Shown: positions 34,001 to 42,052, counted from the stretch's first letter. The stretch: DNA of 64,000 bases from Caldicoprobacter guelmensis (GCF_016908415.1 NZ_JAFBDW010000006.1:62001-126000); one strand, 5' to 3'. The notes: generated by a model from the sequence alone, not told the origin. A program made the numbers and translations.

Positions 34001-34856
34001 TCCCGATATGGGGCTATTTACGCGGGGTATACGCCAAAAGCCTAAGGTCAGGATTGCAAGGCCCAGGGTGTTTATACCGGTATTTCCCGGCACAAACTGC
34101 GAATACGACACCGCCAGGGCGTTTGAGAAGGCCGGCGGTGTGGTGGACGTCTTCGTGATAAGGAATTTGACTCCGCAGGACATTGAAGAGTCAATAGAGG
34201 AGATGGTAAAGCGTATAGGCAATTCGCAGATCATAGCCATACCGGGTGGTTTCAGCGCAGGGGATGAGCCCGACGGTTCGGGCAAATTCATAGCCACTAC
34301 ATTTAGAAATCCGTATATAAGAGAAGCGGTTATGAGGCTTCTAAACGAAAGAGACGGTCTTATTTTGGGTATATGCAATGGCTTTCAGGCGCTCATAAAG
34401 CTGGGCCTGGTGCCATATGGAGAGATAAGGGACATGACCGAGGACAGCCCAACCCTTACTTTTAACACCATAGGTCGCCATGTTTCCCGTATGGTGTATA
34501 CCAAGGTGGTGTCCAACCTTTCACCGTGGTTTTCCAAAGTAAAGCCCGGAGATATCCATGTCGTTGCTGTATCCCACGGCGAGGGCAGGTTTATTGCTTC
34601 GTCCCAGCAGGTAGCCGAGCTGTTTAGAAACGGGCAGGTGGCCACCCAGTATGTGGACTTTGATGGGAAGCCCACCTATGATATACGCTTTAATCCAAAC
34701 GGTTCGGTCATGGCCATAGAAGGTATAACCAGCCCCGATGGGCGTGTGCTGGGTAAGATGGGCCATTCCGAAAGGATAGGCACTAACGTCGCCAAAAATA
34801 TACCGGGTGAGAAGGACCAGAAGATATTCGAAGCCGGCGTTGAATACTTCATGTAA
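31065..34856 (+). CDS. purL: Phosphoribosylformylglycinamidine synthase, single-chain (PurL with fused PurQ domain)
   Basis: 1263 aa. Converts FGAR, glutamine and ATP to FGAM in purine synthesis. N-terminal domain, linker with LDTYWSDHCRHTTF near 224-237, two AIRS-type ATP-binding halves (FKNETHNHPTEIEPFGGAATCLGG; SIGGKDSMSG) and a C-terminal glutaminase (from about residue 1003: FIPVFPGTNCEYDTA, catalytic Cys in GICNGFQALI, His and Glu later). This is the long form found in Clostridia and Bacteroidetes, replacing separate purS-purQ-purL genes. AAGGAGAT precedes ATG 31065. It is apart from the other pur genes, none of which is in the window, but lies near guaA. Confidence 0.96.
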   Translation: MSKVRRIFVEKKKGFDVEAQVLYRDLKYNLGIKGLKYVRVINRYDVQGLSDEEYMACRNTIFSEPPVDMVYDEEFPLGDGEQAFAIEYLPGQYDQRADSASQCVQLLTRRERPLCRTAKVIVLGGNVSREELERIKRYCINPIECREASFEKPESLEVEVEPPADVEIIQGFIGWGKDKLSEFIEDRGFAMSVEDMEFCQNYFKNIEKRDPTITELRMLDTYWSDHCRHTTFLTELESIEIEDGKYTRPIKAALESYLDSRKFVYGDKEQDRDICLMDIATIAMKELKKKGMLDDLEESDEINASSIVVDVDVSGKKEQWLVMFKNETHNHPTEIEPFGGAATCLGGAIRDPLSGRAYVYQAMRITGSGDPRTPIEKTLPGKLPQRKITTVAAQGFSSYGNQVGLATGQVAEIYDEGYVAKRMELGAVIGAAPRRNVVRGKPQPGDVVILLGGRTGRDGCGGATGSSKEHDEQSLTKSGAEVQKGNPPTERKIQRLFRNPLVSRLIKKCNDFGAGGVVVAIGELADGLEINLDAIPKKYEGLDGTELAISESQERMAVLVSPEDVEAFISAAAEENLEATPVARVTDEKRVRIWWRGKLIVDISREFLNTNGVKRKSRAVVSASSEEGNFFDKLPEEVSMCDVDIKKAWLNNLERLNVCSQKGLVERFDSTIGAGTVLLPFGGKYQLSPAEGMVAKLPVLEGDTTTGTIMTFGYNPVLAKWSPFHGAVFAIIEAVSKVCALGGDWRRIRFTLQEYFGKPGDDPVKWGKPLAALLGAYWAQIKLSLPSIGGKDSMSGTFKDMDVPPTLVAFAVDTVDVNQVISTEFKKAGSKVVLVPLNRDCNGLPDFEQLKANYTRIHSLIESGKVLAASSVKAGGIAEAISKMCFGNMLGFVFEKVDDLKTLFRPDYGAIILEVPGDEDLAVLFDDIEYKLLGYTDDKPEISVNGVRISLDEALQSWEKPLEDVFPTRLHEEVAPQDNPDMGLFTRGIRQKPKVRIARPRVFIPVFPGTNCEYDTARAFEKAGGVVDVFVIRNLTPQDIEESIEEMVKRIGNSQIIAIPGGFSAGDEPDGSGKFIATTFRNPYIREAVMRLLNERDGLILGICNGFQALIKLGLVPYGEIRDMTEDSPTLTFNTIGRHVSRMVYTKVVSNLSPWFSKVKPGDIHVVAVSHGEGRFIASSQQVAELFRNGQVATQYVDFDGKPTYDIRFNPNGSVMAIEGITSPDGRVLGKMGHSERIGTNVAKNIPGEKDQKIFEAGVEYFM

Positions 34857-34995
34857 AGCGAGGCAATTTTGCTCTTGTGCGTGGGCCCATAATGTTATAA
34901 GATAAAATGGTGTGAAAATGTTTTATGCTAAACATTACGTTGTGACACAGCTTAAATTTATGTTAAGGCAGCTTGATAATTATGGAGGAAATATA

Positions 34996-35601
34996 ATGAT
35001 TGCCATTATAGATTACGGGATGGGCAATTTAAGGAGCGTTCAAAAGGCATTTGAATATGTGGGCTACCAGGCGGTGGTCACCCAGGACTCACAGATGATC
35101 TTAAACGCCAGTCATGTGGTGCTTCCGGGGGTTGGAGCGTTTGGAGGTGCCATTCGAAATTTAGAGATAGCCGGATTGATAGACACCATATACAGGGTTG
35201 TAGAAGATGGCAGGCCATTTCTTGGAATTTGCCTTGGCCTGCAGTTGCTGTTTGAGAGGAGCTATGAAGGAGGGCTCTTCAAGGGATTGGGGTTGTTGCC
35301 AGGGGAGGTTAAGAGGCTTCCTGAGGAGCTTAACATAAAGATACCCCACATGGGCTGGAATGAGTTAAAACACAGAGTGAGTCCGATATTTGAAGGGTTA
35401 AATGACCCCTGCTTTGTCTATTTTGTTCATTCATACTATGTTGAGCCAAGGGTTTCCGAGCATGTTATAGGGACTACCTTTTATGGAATTGACATAACGG
35501 TGGCGGTCAATAAGGATAACGTATACGGGTTTCAGTTTCATCCCGAGAAAAGCGGAGCCGAGGGTCTGAAGATGCTCAGAAATTTTGCACGGCTTAAATA
35601 A
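34996..35601 (+). CDS. hisH: Imidazole glycerol phosphate synthase glutaminase subunit HisH
   Basis: About 201 aa from ATG 34996, preceded by TATGGAGGAA; the open frame from 34912 adds 28 residues unlike the family. Class I glutamine amidotransferase: MIAIIDYGMGNLRSVQKAF, LPGVGAFGGA, nucleophile in FLGICLGLQLLFE (Cys near 80), and His/Glu in FQFHPEKSG near 181-189. HisH supplies ammonia to HisF for ring closure, giving imidazole glycerol phosphate and AICAR. No other his gene is in this window except hisF. Confidence 0.96.
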   Translation: MIAIIDYGMGNLRSVQKAFEYVGYQAVVTQDSQMILNASHVVLPGVGAFGGAIRNLEIAGLIDTIYRVVEDGRPFLGICLGLQLLFERSYEGGLFKGLGLLPGEVKRLPEELNIKIPHMGWNELKHRVSPIFEGLNDPCFVYFVHSYYVEPRVSEHVIGTTFYGIDITVAVNKDNVYGFQFHPEKSGAEGLKMLRNFARLK

Positions 35602-35741
35602 AGGGATTGCTCCAAATCTTGTTTATTCCCAATACTGCCTGCTAAAGAAGAGATAAACTGAAAGGTGAAGGAGGAAGCCCACTTTTCAGTAGTGGGAAGA
35701 GGTCACTATACAATAGATGACGTGGTGGGTGATAGTGATAG

Positions 35742-36503
35742 ATGCTTACAAAACGCATAATTCCCTGTCTGGATGTTGATGGTGGAAGGGTAGTAAAGGG
35801 TACAAACTTCCTCAACCTAAGGGATGCCGGAGATCCGGTCGAAATAGCCAGGCTGTATGACCAGGCCGGTGCCGATGAGCTTGTGTTTCTCGACATTACC
35901 GCATCGGCTGAGGCCCGTAACATAATGCTGGATGTGGTGGCCAGGACTGCCGAGCAGGTTTTTATTCCGTTGACAGTGGGCGGTGGTATACGCAGCCTTT
36001 CGGATTTCCGGGAGATACTCAAGGCTGGTGCTGATAAGATCTCCATAAACTCTGCAGCCGTGCGCAATCCTGACCTTATAGAGGAAGCGGCTATAAGGTT
36101 TGGCAGCCAATGCGTTGTGGTGGCTATAGATGCCAAGAGGCGACAGGATGGTACCGGCTGGGATGTTTACATCAACGGCGGGAGGATAAACGCCGGCAAG
36201 GATGCCGTCGAGTGGGCCTTAGAAGTTGAAAGAAGAGGTGCCGGAGAGATACTCTTGACAAGCATGGATGCCGATGGTACCAAGAACGGATATGATATTG
36301 ACTTAACCCGGGCTATAACGCAGGCAGTCAACATACCCGTTATTGCGTCGGGCGGTGCGGGACGACTGGAGCATTTCTACGATGTGATAGTTCAGGGAGG
36401 AGCCGATGCCGTCCTGGCGGCTTCTCTGTTTCATTATGGGGAGCTGACGATTGCTCAGGTAAAGGATTATCTGGCGGAGAGAGGTATACCAGTGAGAAGA
36501 TAG
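35742..36503 (+). CDS. hisF: Imidazole glycerol phosphate synthase cyclase subunit HisF
   Basis: 253 aa, a complete (beta-alpha)8 barrel. Catalytic Asp in [14 protein letters not shown] (near residue 11) and in VVAIDAKR (near 130); phosphate-binding GGGIRSL and IASGGAG near 84-90 and 200-206. With HisH it makes IGP and AICAR, an intermediate of purine synthesis. ATG 35742 lacks a strong Shine-Dalgarno (GTGATAGTGATAG). The 140 bp between hisH and hisF contain no other gene. Confidence 0.96.
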   Translation: MLTKRIIPCLDVDGGRVVKGTNFLNLRDAGDPVEIARLYDQAGADELVFLDITASAEARNIMLDVVARTAEQVFIPLTVGGGIRSLSDFREILKAGADKISINSAAVRNPDLIEEAAIRFGSQCVVVAIDAKRRQDGTGWDVYINGGRINAGKDAVEWALEVERRGAGEILLTSMDADGTKNGYDIDLTRAITQAVNIPVIASGGAGRLEHFYDVIVQGGADAVLAASLFHYGELTIAQVKDYLAERGIPVRR

Positions 36504-36815
36504 ATGATGCGTTGATATGGCTGTTGTGTTATTGAGGGAAATTGGGGTAAAGTTCCCGTATTGAGGCAAAAGAAACACGTGATATAATAAACCCAAAAAG
36601 TGCTTTGGTAAAGTCATGCTTGTGCAAGCGTTTTTTCGTTTGCTTTTGTTCTTGGATTTAGAGTTGCAGATTTTTTAAGCAAAATAACTCTTTCAAGCTG
36701 CAATATGAGACTCTATAAGAGAAAGAGAGCTGGGTAATTATATCGTCGGGATATTGGTTGATGTTGAGTGTGAGTACTGTTTTACGAATCTTTACGAGAG
36801 AAAGGGGTATTTATT
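36504..36815. other. Leader region of guaA
   Basis: About 310 bp, no ORF of note. A GCTTG/CAAGC hairpin with a short loop near 36618-36631 followed by six T (36633-36638) could terminate hisF transcription or act in attenuation; the stem is only 5 bp. No guanine riboswitch core is visible. Confidence 0.45.
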
Positions 36816-38351
36816 TTGAAGCATGAAGTGGTGTTGATACTAGATTTTGGAGGGCAGTACAGCCAGCTTATTGCCAGACGGGTAAGGGAAGCCGGCGTAT
36901 ACTGTGAGATATTGCCTTTTAATGCTTCAATTGATAGGATAAAAAACTTGAGCCCCAAAGGAATTATATTCACGGGAGGACCTGCGTCGGTTACCGAGCC
37001 GGGAGCGCCTTTCTGCCACCCTGAGGTGTTTGATTTGGGTTTACCTGTGCTGGGAATATGCTACGGCATGCAGCTCATGAGCGTCATGCTGGGCGGGGAG
37101 GTTGCAAGAGCCGAGCAGAGGGAGTACGGCAAAACCGAGGTTATGCTTGATCCTTCCAGCCAGCTCTTTTACGGTATAGAGGAGGAGACCACAAGCTGGA
37201 TGAGCCATACCTATTACGTGAGCAAGCTTCCCGAGGGCTTTAGAGTCACAGCAAGGTCAGCCAACTGTCCTGTGGCAGCTATGGAAAATACAGACAAAAA
37301 GCTTTACGCCGTGCAGTTCCACCCCGAAGTTGAGCACACGGTTAAGGGAAAGGAAATTTTGAAAAATTTTTTGTTCAGGATATGCGGATGTGCGGGCGAC
37401 TGGAAGATCTCATCCTTCATTGAGGATGCCGTTGAGGATATACGCCGGAAGGTGGGAGATGCTTCGGTGCTGTGCGCCCTGTCGGGCGGCGTGGATTCGT
37501 CGGTGGCGGCACTGCTGGTGCATAAAGCCGTAGGGGACAGGCTTACCTGCATATTCGTCGACCACGGGCTTTTGAGAAAGAATGAGGCCGACCAGGTTGA
37601 GAATGTCTTCAAGAAGAGGTTCAATATGAATTTCATAAGGGTGGATGCAGCCGACAGATTTTTGTCCAGGCTGGCAGGCGTTGTTGACCCTGAAAAGAAG
37701 AGAAAGATTATAGGGGAGGAGTTCATAAGGGTTTTTGAGGAAGAGGCGAAAAAGCTTGGGAAGATTGATTATCTGGTACAGGGTACCATATACCCTGATG
37801 TGATAGAGAGCGGTACCGGGAATGCGGCGGTGATCAAGAGCCATCACAACGTCGGCGGATTGCCGGTAGACATAGATTTCAAAGGGATTGTCGAACCGCT
37901 GCGAAGCCTTTTCAAGGATGAGGTAAGGAATGTGGGAAGGGAACTGGGCCTTCCAGAAGAGATAGTTTCAAGGCAGCCTTTCCCGGGCCCAGGCCTGGCG
38001 GTAAGGGTAATAGGCGAGGTGACGAGGGAAAAGCTTGAAATCCTCAGAGAAGCTGACCATATATTCCGTGAGGAAATCGAAAAGGCCGGGCTGGCCAAAA
38101 ACATAAGCCAGTATTTTGCAGTGCTTACCGATATGAAGACGGTGGGCGTTATGGGGGATGACAGGACATACGACTACGTTGTTGCCCTGAGGGCGGTAGT
38201 GACCACCGATTTCATGACGGCACAGTGGGCAAAAATACCATATGAGGTGCTGGAAAGGGTGTCCACCCGGATTGTAAATGAGGTAAAGCACGTAAACAGG
38301 GTGGTTTACGATATCACCACAAAACCCCCTGCCACAATCGAGTGGGAATAG
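36816..38351 (+). CDS. guaA: GMP synthase (glutamine-hydrolysing)
   Basis: 511 aa, full length. Converts XMP, ATP and glutamine to GMP. N-terminal class I glutaminase ([20 protein letters not shown], nucleophile in GICYGMQLM near 80-88, FHPEVEHT), then the ATP pyrophosphatase with P-loop [12 protein letters not shown] (about 221-232), and the dimerisation domain with [11 protein letters not shown] and C-terminal [12 protein letters not shown] start at 36816, upstream GAGAAAGGGG. Monocistronic with a strong terminator. Confidence 0.97.
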   Translation: MKHEVVLILDFGGQYSQLIARRVREAGVYCEILPFNASIDRIKNLSPKGIIFTGGPASVTEPGAPFCHPEVFDLGLPVLGICYGMQLMSVMLGGEVARAEQREYGKTEVMLDPSSQLFYGIEEETTSWMSHTYYVSKLPEGFRVTARSANCPVAAMENTDKKLYAVQFHPEVEHTVKGKEILKNFLFRICGCAGDWKISSFIEDAVEDIRRKVGDASVLCALSGGVDSSVAALLVHKAVGDRLTCIFVDHGLLRKNEADQVENVFKKRFNMNFIRVDAADRFLSRLAGVVDPEKKRKIIGEEFIRVFEEEAKKLGKIDYLVQGTIYPDVIESGTGNAAVIKSHHNVGGLPVDIDFKGIVEPLRSLFKDEVRNVGRELGLPEEIVSRQPFPGPGLAVRVIGEVTREKLEILREADHIFREEIEKAGLAKNISQYFAVLTDMKTVGVMGDDRTYDYVVALRAVVTTDFMTAQWAKIPYEVLERVSTRIVNEVKHVNRVVYDITTKPPATIEWE

Positions 38352-38363
38352 AAACTTGGAGTA

Positions 38364-38413
38364 GAAAAAACCCCCGTAAGCCTTGGTGTGAAAGGCTTTC
38401 GGGGGTTGTATTT
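38364..38413 (+). terminator. Terminator after guaA, first copy of a duplicated element
   Basis: Stem AACCCCCGTAAGCC...GGCTTTCGGGGGTT with one T-T mismatch, followed by a T-rich tail. The same ~48-bp element, with three differences, recurs at 39173-39221 behind the toxin-antitoxin genes. Confidence 0.85.
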
Positions 38414-38511
38414 ATAATTTTTATGTTATCTAACTCTTAAAGAAGATTGCTGTTTTAGTGTTAATAAAAACATGGTTGAAGGTTTTTTGTAAAACAAGTA
38501 CAATTGATTTA

Positions 38512-38549
38512 TTGATTGTTTAGCATAATTATGATAAAATTATGATAAA
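38512..38549 (+). promoter_or_regulatory. Promoter and tandem repeats of the toxin-antitoxin operon
   Basis: TTGATT (38512-38517), 17-nt spacer, TAAAAT (38535-38540). ATTATGATAAA is repeated twice without a gap (38528-38538, 38539-38549), covering the -10 box: a likely binding site for the antitoxin or its complex. Confidence 0.6.
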
Positions 38550-38570
38550 CGAATAGAGAGGTGAGAGTAT

Positions 38571-38858
38571 ATGCCGCATATCAGACCAGTTTCTGACCTG
38601 AGAAACAAGTTTGCTGAAATATCCAGAATTGTCCATGAAACTGGCGAGCCGGTATTTTTGACTAAGAATGGGTATGGCGATATGGTCGTGATGAGCATGG
38701 AAGCTTATGAAAAAAAATTGTTTGAAAGCGAAATCTACTTTAAACTAAAGGAAGCAGAGCTGGAAGCTAAGTCTAATGATAAACGTTTTTCCCATGAAGA
38801 AGTATTTAATGGATTGAGGGCAAGACTTAAGGATAAGGTGGAATCTGATAATGTATGA
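38571..38858 (+). CDS. Antitoxin, Phd/YefM family
   Basis: 95 aa. N-terminal Phd/YefM fold: PVSDLRNKFAEISRIVHETGEPVFLTKNGYGDMVVMSMEAYEKK, which forms the DNA-binding dimer and represses its own operon; the charged C-terminal half (about residues 55-95) should wrap the toxin. GTGAGAG ribosome binding site before the ATG. It overlaps the toxin gene by 8 bp, giving the usual antitoxin-first coupling. Confidence 0.9.
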   Translation: MPHIRPVSDLRNKFAEISRIVHETGEPVFLTKNGYGDMVVMSMEAYEKKLFESEIYFKLKEAELEAKSNDKRFSHEEVFNGLRARLKDKVESDNV

Positions 38859-39156
38859 AATTAGATATCTGCCTTTGGCAAGTAAGGATTTGGCTGATAT
38901 TATAACTTATATTGTAGATGAGTTGAAATCACCGAAAGCAGCAATGGATTTAATTAACGCGTTGGATGATGCAATATCAAGGCTTGCACAGTTTCCATAT
39001 TCATGTAGGGTGTATAAGACTGAAAAACCCCTTGAAAATGAATATAGGGTGTTGCCTGTGAAAAACTATTTGGTATTCTATGTAGTCAAAGAACAGGTTG
39101 TTGAAATTCACAGAGTGGTATATGCTAAAATGGATATAAACAAGCTTATAAAATGA
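38851..39156 (+). CDS. Toxin, RelE/ParE superfamily
   Basis: 101 aa. YEIRYLPLASKDLADIITYIVDELKSPKAAMDLINALDDAISRLAQFPYSCRVY is the ParE/RelE N-terminal pattern and YRVLPVKNYLVFYVV...VEIHRVVYAKMD the C-terminal one. RelE members cut mRNA on the ribosome, ParE members poison gyrase; sequence alone does not decide, though the alignment with long N-terminal helices favours ParE-like. Translated from a start inside the antitoxin gene. Confidence 0.88.
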   Translation: MYEIRYLPLASKDLADIITYIVDELKSPKAAMDLINALDDAISRLAQFPYSCRVYKTEKPLENEYRVLPVKNYLVFYVVKEQVVEIHRVVYAKMDINKLIK

Positions 39157-39172
39157 TACGACAATAGGTAAA

Positions 39173-39221
39173 GAAAAACCCCCGTAAGCCTTGGTGTGAA
39201 AGACTTTCGGGGGTTATATTT
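39173..39221 (+). terminator. Second copy of the guaA terminator, behind the toxin gene
   Basis: Nearly identical to 38364-38413: one A fewer in the A run, GGC changed to GAC (which breaks a stem pair) and one G to A after the stem. The two copies bracket the toxin-antitoxin operon. Confidence 0.85.
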
Positions 39222-39250
39222 TTAGGTATGCTCTATTTGATGCTTACAAA

Positions 39251-39814
39251 TCAAGCAATTCTAGGTTTGCAGAGAATCTCGCATATCCTGAAGTCCTTAA
39301 TTTTTCTTGCAAAAGCCGGTCTGACCACAAGAGCGGTGTCGCATCCTTCGCTGGTTCCAGCGATAGAGATTACTTCGGAACCCGGCTGAATAAGGCCGGC
39401 TTCCAGAGCCATGATAGATATTTCAACTGCTACTTTTGTTCCCTGTGAAAACATGCGCAGAGTATTGGCAATGACGCTTCCTGGGGTATTTTCTCCGTAA
39501 AAACCTTCCGCTACACCATCGGCCAGGCCGTGAAGGCCGGTTAATACCTTAACACCTGCTTTTTCTATCTTGCTTCTTTGCTCAGCTGTCATTGACCACC
39601 CTAGATCTTGAAAGCTGTTGGATATGCTTACGGCTATAACTTCAATGCCTGTGCCTTGAAAGACTTTGGCTGCTTCAAGGGCTGTATAGCCATGGGAAGA
39701 AGCTACCAGTACTTTCTTGATCCCCAGCTCCAGGGCTCTTTTTTTGGCAATTTCAAGGGTGGCTAAGGTATTTTTTCTTCCAGGCTCCTCAAAATATGTA
39801 ATGGTACTTTCCAT
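39251..39814 (-). CDS. Pyruvate kinase alpha/beta (C-terminal) domain-like protein
   Basis: 187 aa. The whole protein resembles the regulatory C-terminal domain of pyruvate kinase without its barrel: TLEIAKKRALELGIKKVLVASSHGYTALEAAKVF, IEVIAVSIS, VKVLTGLHGLADGV, VEISIMALEAGLI and EVISIAGTSEGCDTALVVRPA. Free-standing relatives occur in Clostridia and archaea with unknown role; a small-molecule-binding function is likely. RBS GGGGGCG before ATG 39814. It is transcribed toward the toxin gene. Confidence 0.8.
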   Translation of the reverse strand: MESTITYFEEPGRKNTLATLEIAKKRALELGIKKVLVASSHGYTALEAAKVFQGTGIEVIAVSISNSFQDLGWSMTAEQRSKIEKAGVKVLTGLHGLADGVAEGFYGENTPGSVIANTLRMFSQGTKVAVEISIMALEAGLIQPGSEVISIAGTSEGCDTALVVRPAFARKIKDFRICEILCKPRIA

Positions 39815-40194
39815 AGAACACGCCCCCTTGTTTTTATTTTGATGAAAATCGTTCAGCTAATAAAATTATAACATATATGAGTTGTTTTTGGTAACCGAAT
39901 AGTAAGCAGAGTTATTTATTTTTCTAACACAAGATCATTTTAGCGGATTGAAAGCGTTATACTGATTTTCGTAAGGATTAGCGTACACATGCGAGATATT
40001 TGTATGGTACAATAATGGTACCATAGTCAATAACTGTTTGGTGGGTGTTGCAAATGGTAGGAATCATTAAGATTTCCAACGAATTTGAACAGGGTAATTA
40101 AACGCTTATCTACCAGATACTCAAATTTTTTGCTATTACATGAAAAATACTGCTATTCCTGTTCGTATATATCAGTGAAGGGAGTGGAGTACAG
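39815..40194. other. Gap between the PK-like gene and the sigma-factor stub
   Basis: About 380 bp. It contains a direct repeat ATGGTAC (within 40003-40023) and a 15-codon reading frame (40054-40101) with a passable ribosome binding site, but nothing I can identify as a gene. AT-rich stretches suggest promoters for the flanking divergent genes. Confidence 0.4.
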
Positions 40195-40398
40195 GTGAAC
40201 CAACCGGGAGAACTGAATGAGTTTATCCGGACTGCTATAGAGAAATATTCTAAAACAGTGGCCAAAACTGCCTTTGCCTATTTGAAAAATACTGTAGATG
40301 CAGAGGATGTAACCCAGGATGTATTTTTAACGCTTATGCAAAAAGCACCCAATTTCTTACGAAAGTGTCTGTTAGGGTTGTCTTTGTATAAACATTAA
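40195..40398 (+). pseudogene. Truncated ECF-type sigma factor (region 2 only)
   Basis: 67 codons from GTG 40195 (upstream GGGAGTGGAG). NEFIRTAIEKYSKTVAKTAFAYLKNTVDAEDVTQDVFLTLMQKAPNF matches sigma-70 region 2 of an ECF sigma factor; the family has about 165-190 aa with a region 4 DNA-binding domain, which is missing. Downstream bases up to 40600 show stops in all frames and no region 4 motif. I treat it as a remnant; a functional truncated protein is less likely. Confidence 0.7.
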
Positions 40399-40553
40399 AT
40401 TAAAATAAATTAAGGGTTGGAAATAAAAAATACTCTCAAAAAAGTAGCTGGGCGCATAAACACAACGATTGATTTGATTGATTTTGTAGGACAACCTTCC
40501 AGAAGAATTGGGGGTAAAGTCGCTAGAACAAACCTGCAAACCAGTCAAATGAA

Positions 40554-40574
40554 GTTCTCGAATTTTTCGAGAAC
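40554..40574. promoter_or_regulatory. Perfect inverted repeat before arsC
   Basis: GTTCTCGAA (40554-40562), three T, TTCGAGAAC (40566-40574). It ends ~33 bp before the arsC start and has no T tract, so an operator is likelier than a terminator. The regulator is unknown. Confidence 0.5.
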
Positions 40575-40607
40575 GACATAAAATAAGGAGAGGAGTATGC
40601 AGTAAAC

Positions 40608-41009
40608 ATGAAAAAGAGAGTGGCGTTTGTGTGCGTGCATAATTCCTGCCGGTCTCAAATGGCAGAGGCCTGGGCAAAGAAATTAGGGAGCGATGTCCTG
40701 GAGGCTTATTCAGCCGGGACTGAGGAGTATCCCGAGGTTAAGCCTTTGGCTGTTAAGGTCATGGAAGAAGCGGGGGTGGACATGACGGGGCATCATCCCA
40801 AGCTGCTAAGCGACATCCCTGCACAAGTGGATATATTGATAACCATGGGATGCGGTGTGGAGTGTCCCTATGTTCCCTGTAAGCACAGAGAGGATTGGGG
40901 CATAGAAGACCCATCAGGTGGTCCCATAGAGGACTACAGAAAGGCAAGGGATATCATCAGGCAAAAGGTTGAGGAACTGATAGACAGGGTAAAGAGAGGT
41001 GAGTTGTGA
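40608..41009 (+). CDS. arsC: Arsenate reductase ArsC, thioredoxin-coupled (low-MW phosphatase type)
   Basis: 133 aa. Reduces arsenate to arsenite through a cascade of three cysteines: Cys in VCVHNSCRSQMAEAW (P-loop C-x5-R-S near residues 9-16) and Cys pair in MGCGVECPYVPCKHREDWGIEDPSG near 81-105, as in the Staphylococcus pI258 enzyme. GAGGAGTATG precedes ATG 40608. It has its own terminator and is ~260 bp before arsR, so it forms a separate unit of the same arsenic locus. Confidence 0.93.
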   Translation: MKKRVAFVCVHNSCRSQMAEAWAKKLGSDVLEAYSAGTEEYPEVKPLAVKVMEEAGVDMTGHHPKLLSDIPAQVDILITMGCGVECPYVPCKHREDWGIEDPSGGPIEDYRKARDIIRQKVEELIDRVKRGEL

Positions 41010-41023
41010 AATTAGGGATTCAG

Positions 41024-41050
41024 AGCCCGGTAGGTTGCAACCGGGCTTTT
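41024..41050 (+). terminator. Terminator of arsC
   Basis: AGCCCGGT (41024-41031) and ACCGGGCT (41040-41047), 8-nt loop, then TTT; modest T tail. Confidence 0.75.
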
Positions 41051-41195
41051 AATATTGATTCAGGTGTAAAGTTAAAATATTTCTGTTAAAGATAAGCAAA
41101 AATAATAGCAATCCTAAAATTGGATGGGAAGTATTACTAATTCTGGTAAGCATTTTATAAATTAAGTTTGCGGGGCAAAATAACAATTTTTATGA

Positions 41196-41249
41196 TTGAC
41201 AAATGTAAAAAATAGCAATATTATTATTAGTAAATTAGAAAATTCTAAT
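41196..41249 (+). promoter_or_regulatory. Promoter and operator of arsR
   Basis: TTGACA (41196-41201), 17-nt spacer, TATTAT (41219-41224). Just downstream ATTAGAA-AA-TTCTAAT (41234-41249) is a dyad suited to ArsR-family binding. Confidence 0.65.
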
Positions 41250-41272
41250 ATTCTAAAGAAGGTGTATTGTGG

Positions 41273-41623
41273 ATGGCACATATGAGCGATAAATTGGTGG
41301 CTGGCGTGTTTAAGGCCCTCGCTCATCCCATAAGGCTGCAAATTATCAATCTGTTGAGAGCGGGACCGCTGTGCGTTTGCGAGATTTTGCCCAATATTGA
41401 TTCTGAACAGTCAAACGCTTCACAACACCTGGCGGTTTTAAGGAGTCAAGGTATTGTGGAAAGCGAGCGAGAAGGGACCAAGGTGGTTTACAGGCTCAAG
41501 AGTCCTGAGGTGTTGCAGGTAATTGAATTAGCAGAAAAGATGATTTTAAGGCAGATTGAGGAAACAAAAATATTATTGGAGGAGAAGGGGGAGCTCAAAT
41601 GTCAAAGACGTGGTATCCGGTGA
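41273..41623 (+). CDS. arsR: ArsR/SmtB-family metalloregulator
   Basis: About 116 aa. Winged helix with AHPIRLQIINLLRAGPLCVCEILPNID; the C-V-C pair in the alpha3 region is the As(III)/Sb(III) site of classical ArsR repressors. DNA recognition helix SNASQHLAVLRSQGIVESEREGTKVVYRL. ATG 41273 follows GAAGGTG by 8 bases. Expected to repress its own operon and release DNA on binding arsenite. The 3' end overlaps the next gene by 25 bp. Confidence 0.92.
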   Translation: MAHMSDKLVAGVFKALAHPIRLQIINLLRAGPLCVCEILPNIDSEQSNASQHLAVLRSQGIVESEREGTKVVYRLKSPEVLQVIELAEKMILRQIEETKILLEEKGELKCQRRGIR

Positions 41624-41844
41624 TAAATTATGAGGAATGCATCGAATGCGGTGCCTGCCTTGAAAAATGCAAACACGGCGTGTTCAAGCGCGATGGCAAT
41701 AGGCCTGTGGTGGTCTACCCTGAAGGATGCGTAGAAGGCTGCAAGGGATGCGGTAACCTGTGTCCAGTGGGAGCAATAGCCTATGTAGGGGATGCCGGCG
41801 AGGATGGTGGAAGCTGCAATTGTGGGTGCAGTTGTTGCGGCTGA
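41599..41844 (+). CDS. Ferredoxin-like 4Fe-4S protein with cysteine-rich tail
   Basis: 81 aa. Two iron-sulfur type cysteine groups: YEECIECGACLEKCKHG (C-x2-C-x2-C-x3-C) and EGCVEGCKGCGNLCPVGAI (C-x3-C-x2-C-x3-C-P), then a tail with six cysteines in eleven residues (SCNCGCSCCG) that looks like a soft-metal site. Starts inside arsR with GGGGGAGCTC just upstream, so cotranslated. A redox or metal-buffering role in arsenic handling is inferred from neighbours. The tail is unusual for a ferredoxin. Confidence 0.82.
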   Translation: MSKTWYPVINYEECIECGACLEKCKHGVFKRDGNRPVVVYPEGCVEGCKGCGNLCPVGAIAYVGDAGEDGGSCNCGCSCCG

Positions 41845-42052
41845 GATGTGATACAATGGGGATTAATTAAAGTTACAAACAGTGTTATTTAAGCAGCATT
41901 ATTATGTTATAAGGTGAGCTATGAGTGTGGTTTGTGAGTAAACCATATTATCGGTGGTACTTATATGGGAGTCTGATTATCAGACATTAATTTCAAGGGA
42001 ATAACTGTGAAAATTAAAGCTTGTAAGTATGAGCATTAAGGAGATGTAGATC

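Noticed and set aside
40054..40101. 15-codon ORF MVGIIKISNEFEQGN
   Set aside because: Has a passable ribosome binding site but is too short to support; might be a leader peptide or remnant.
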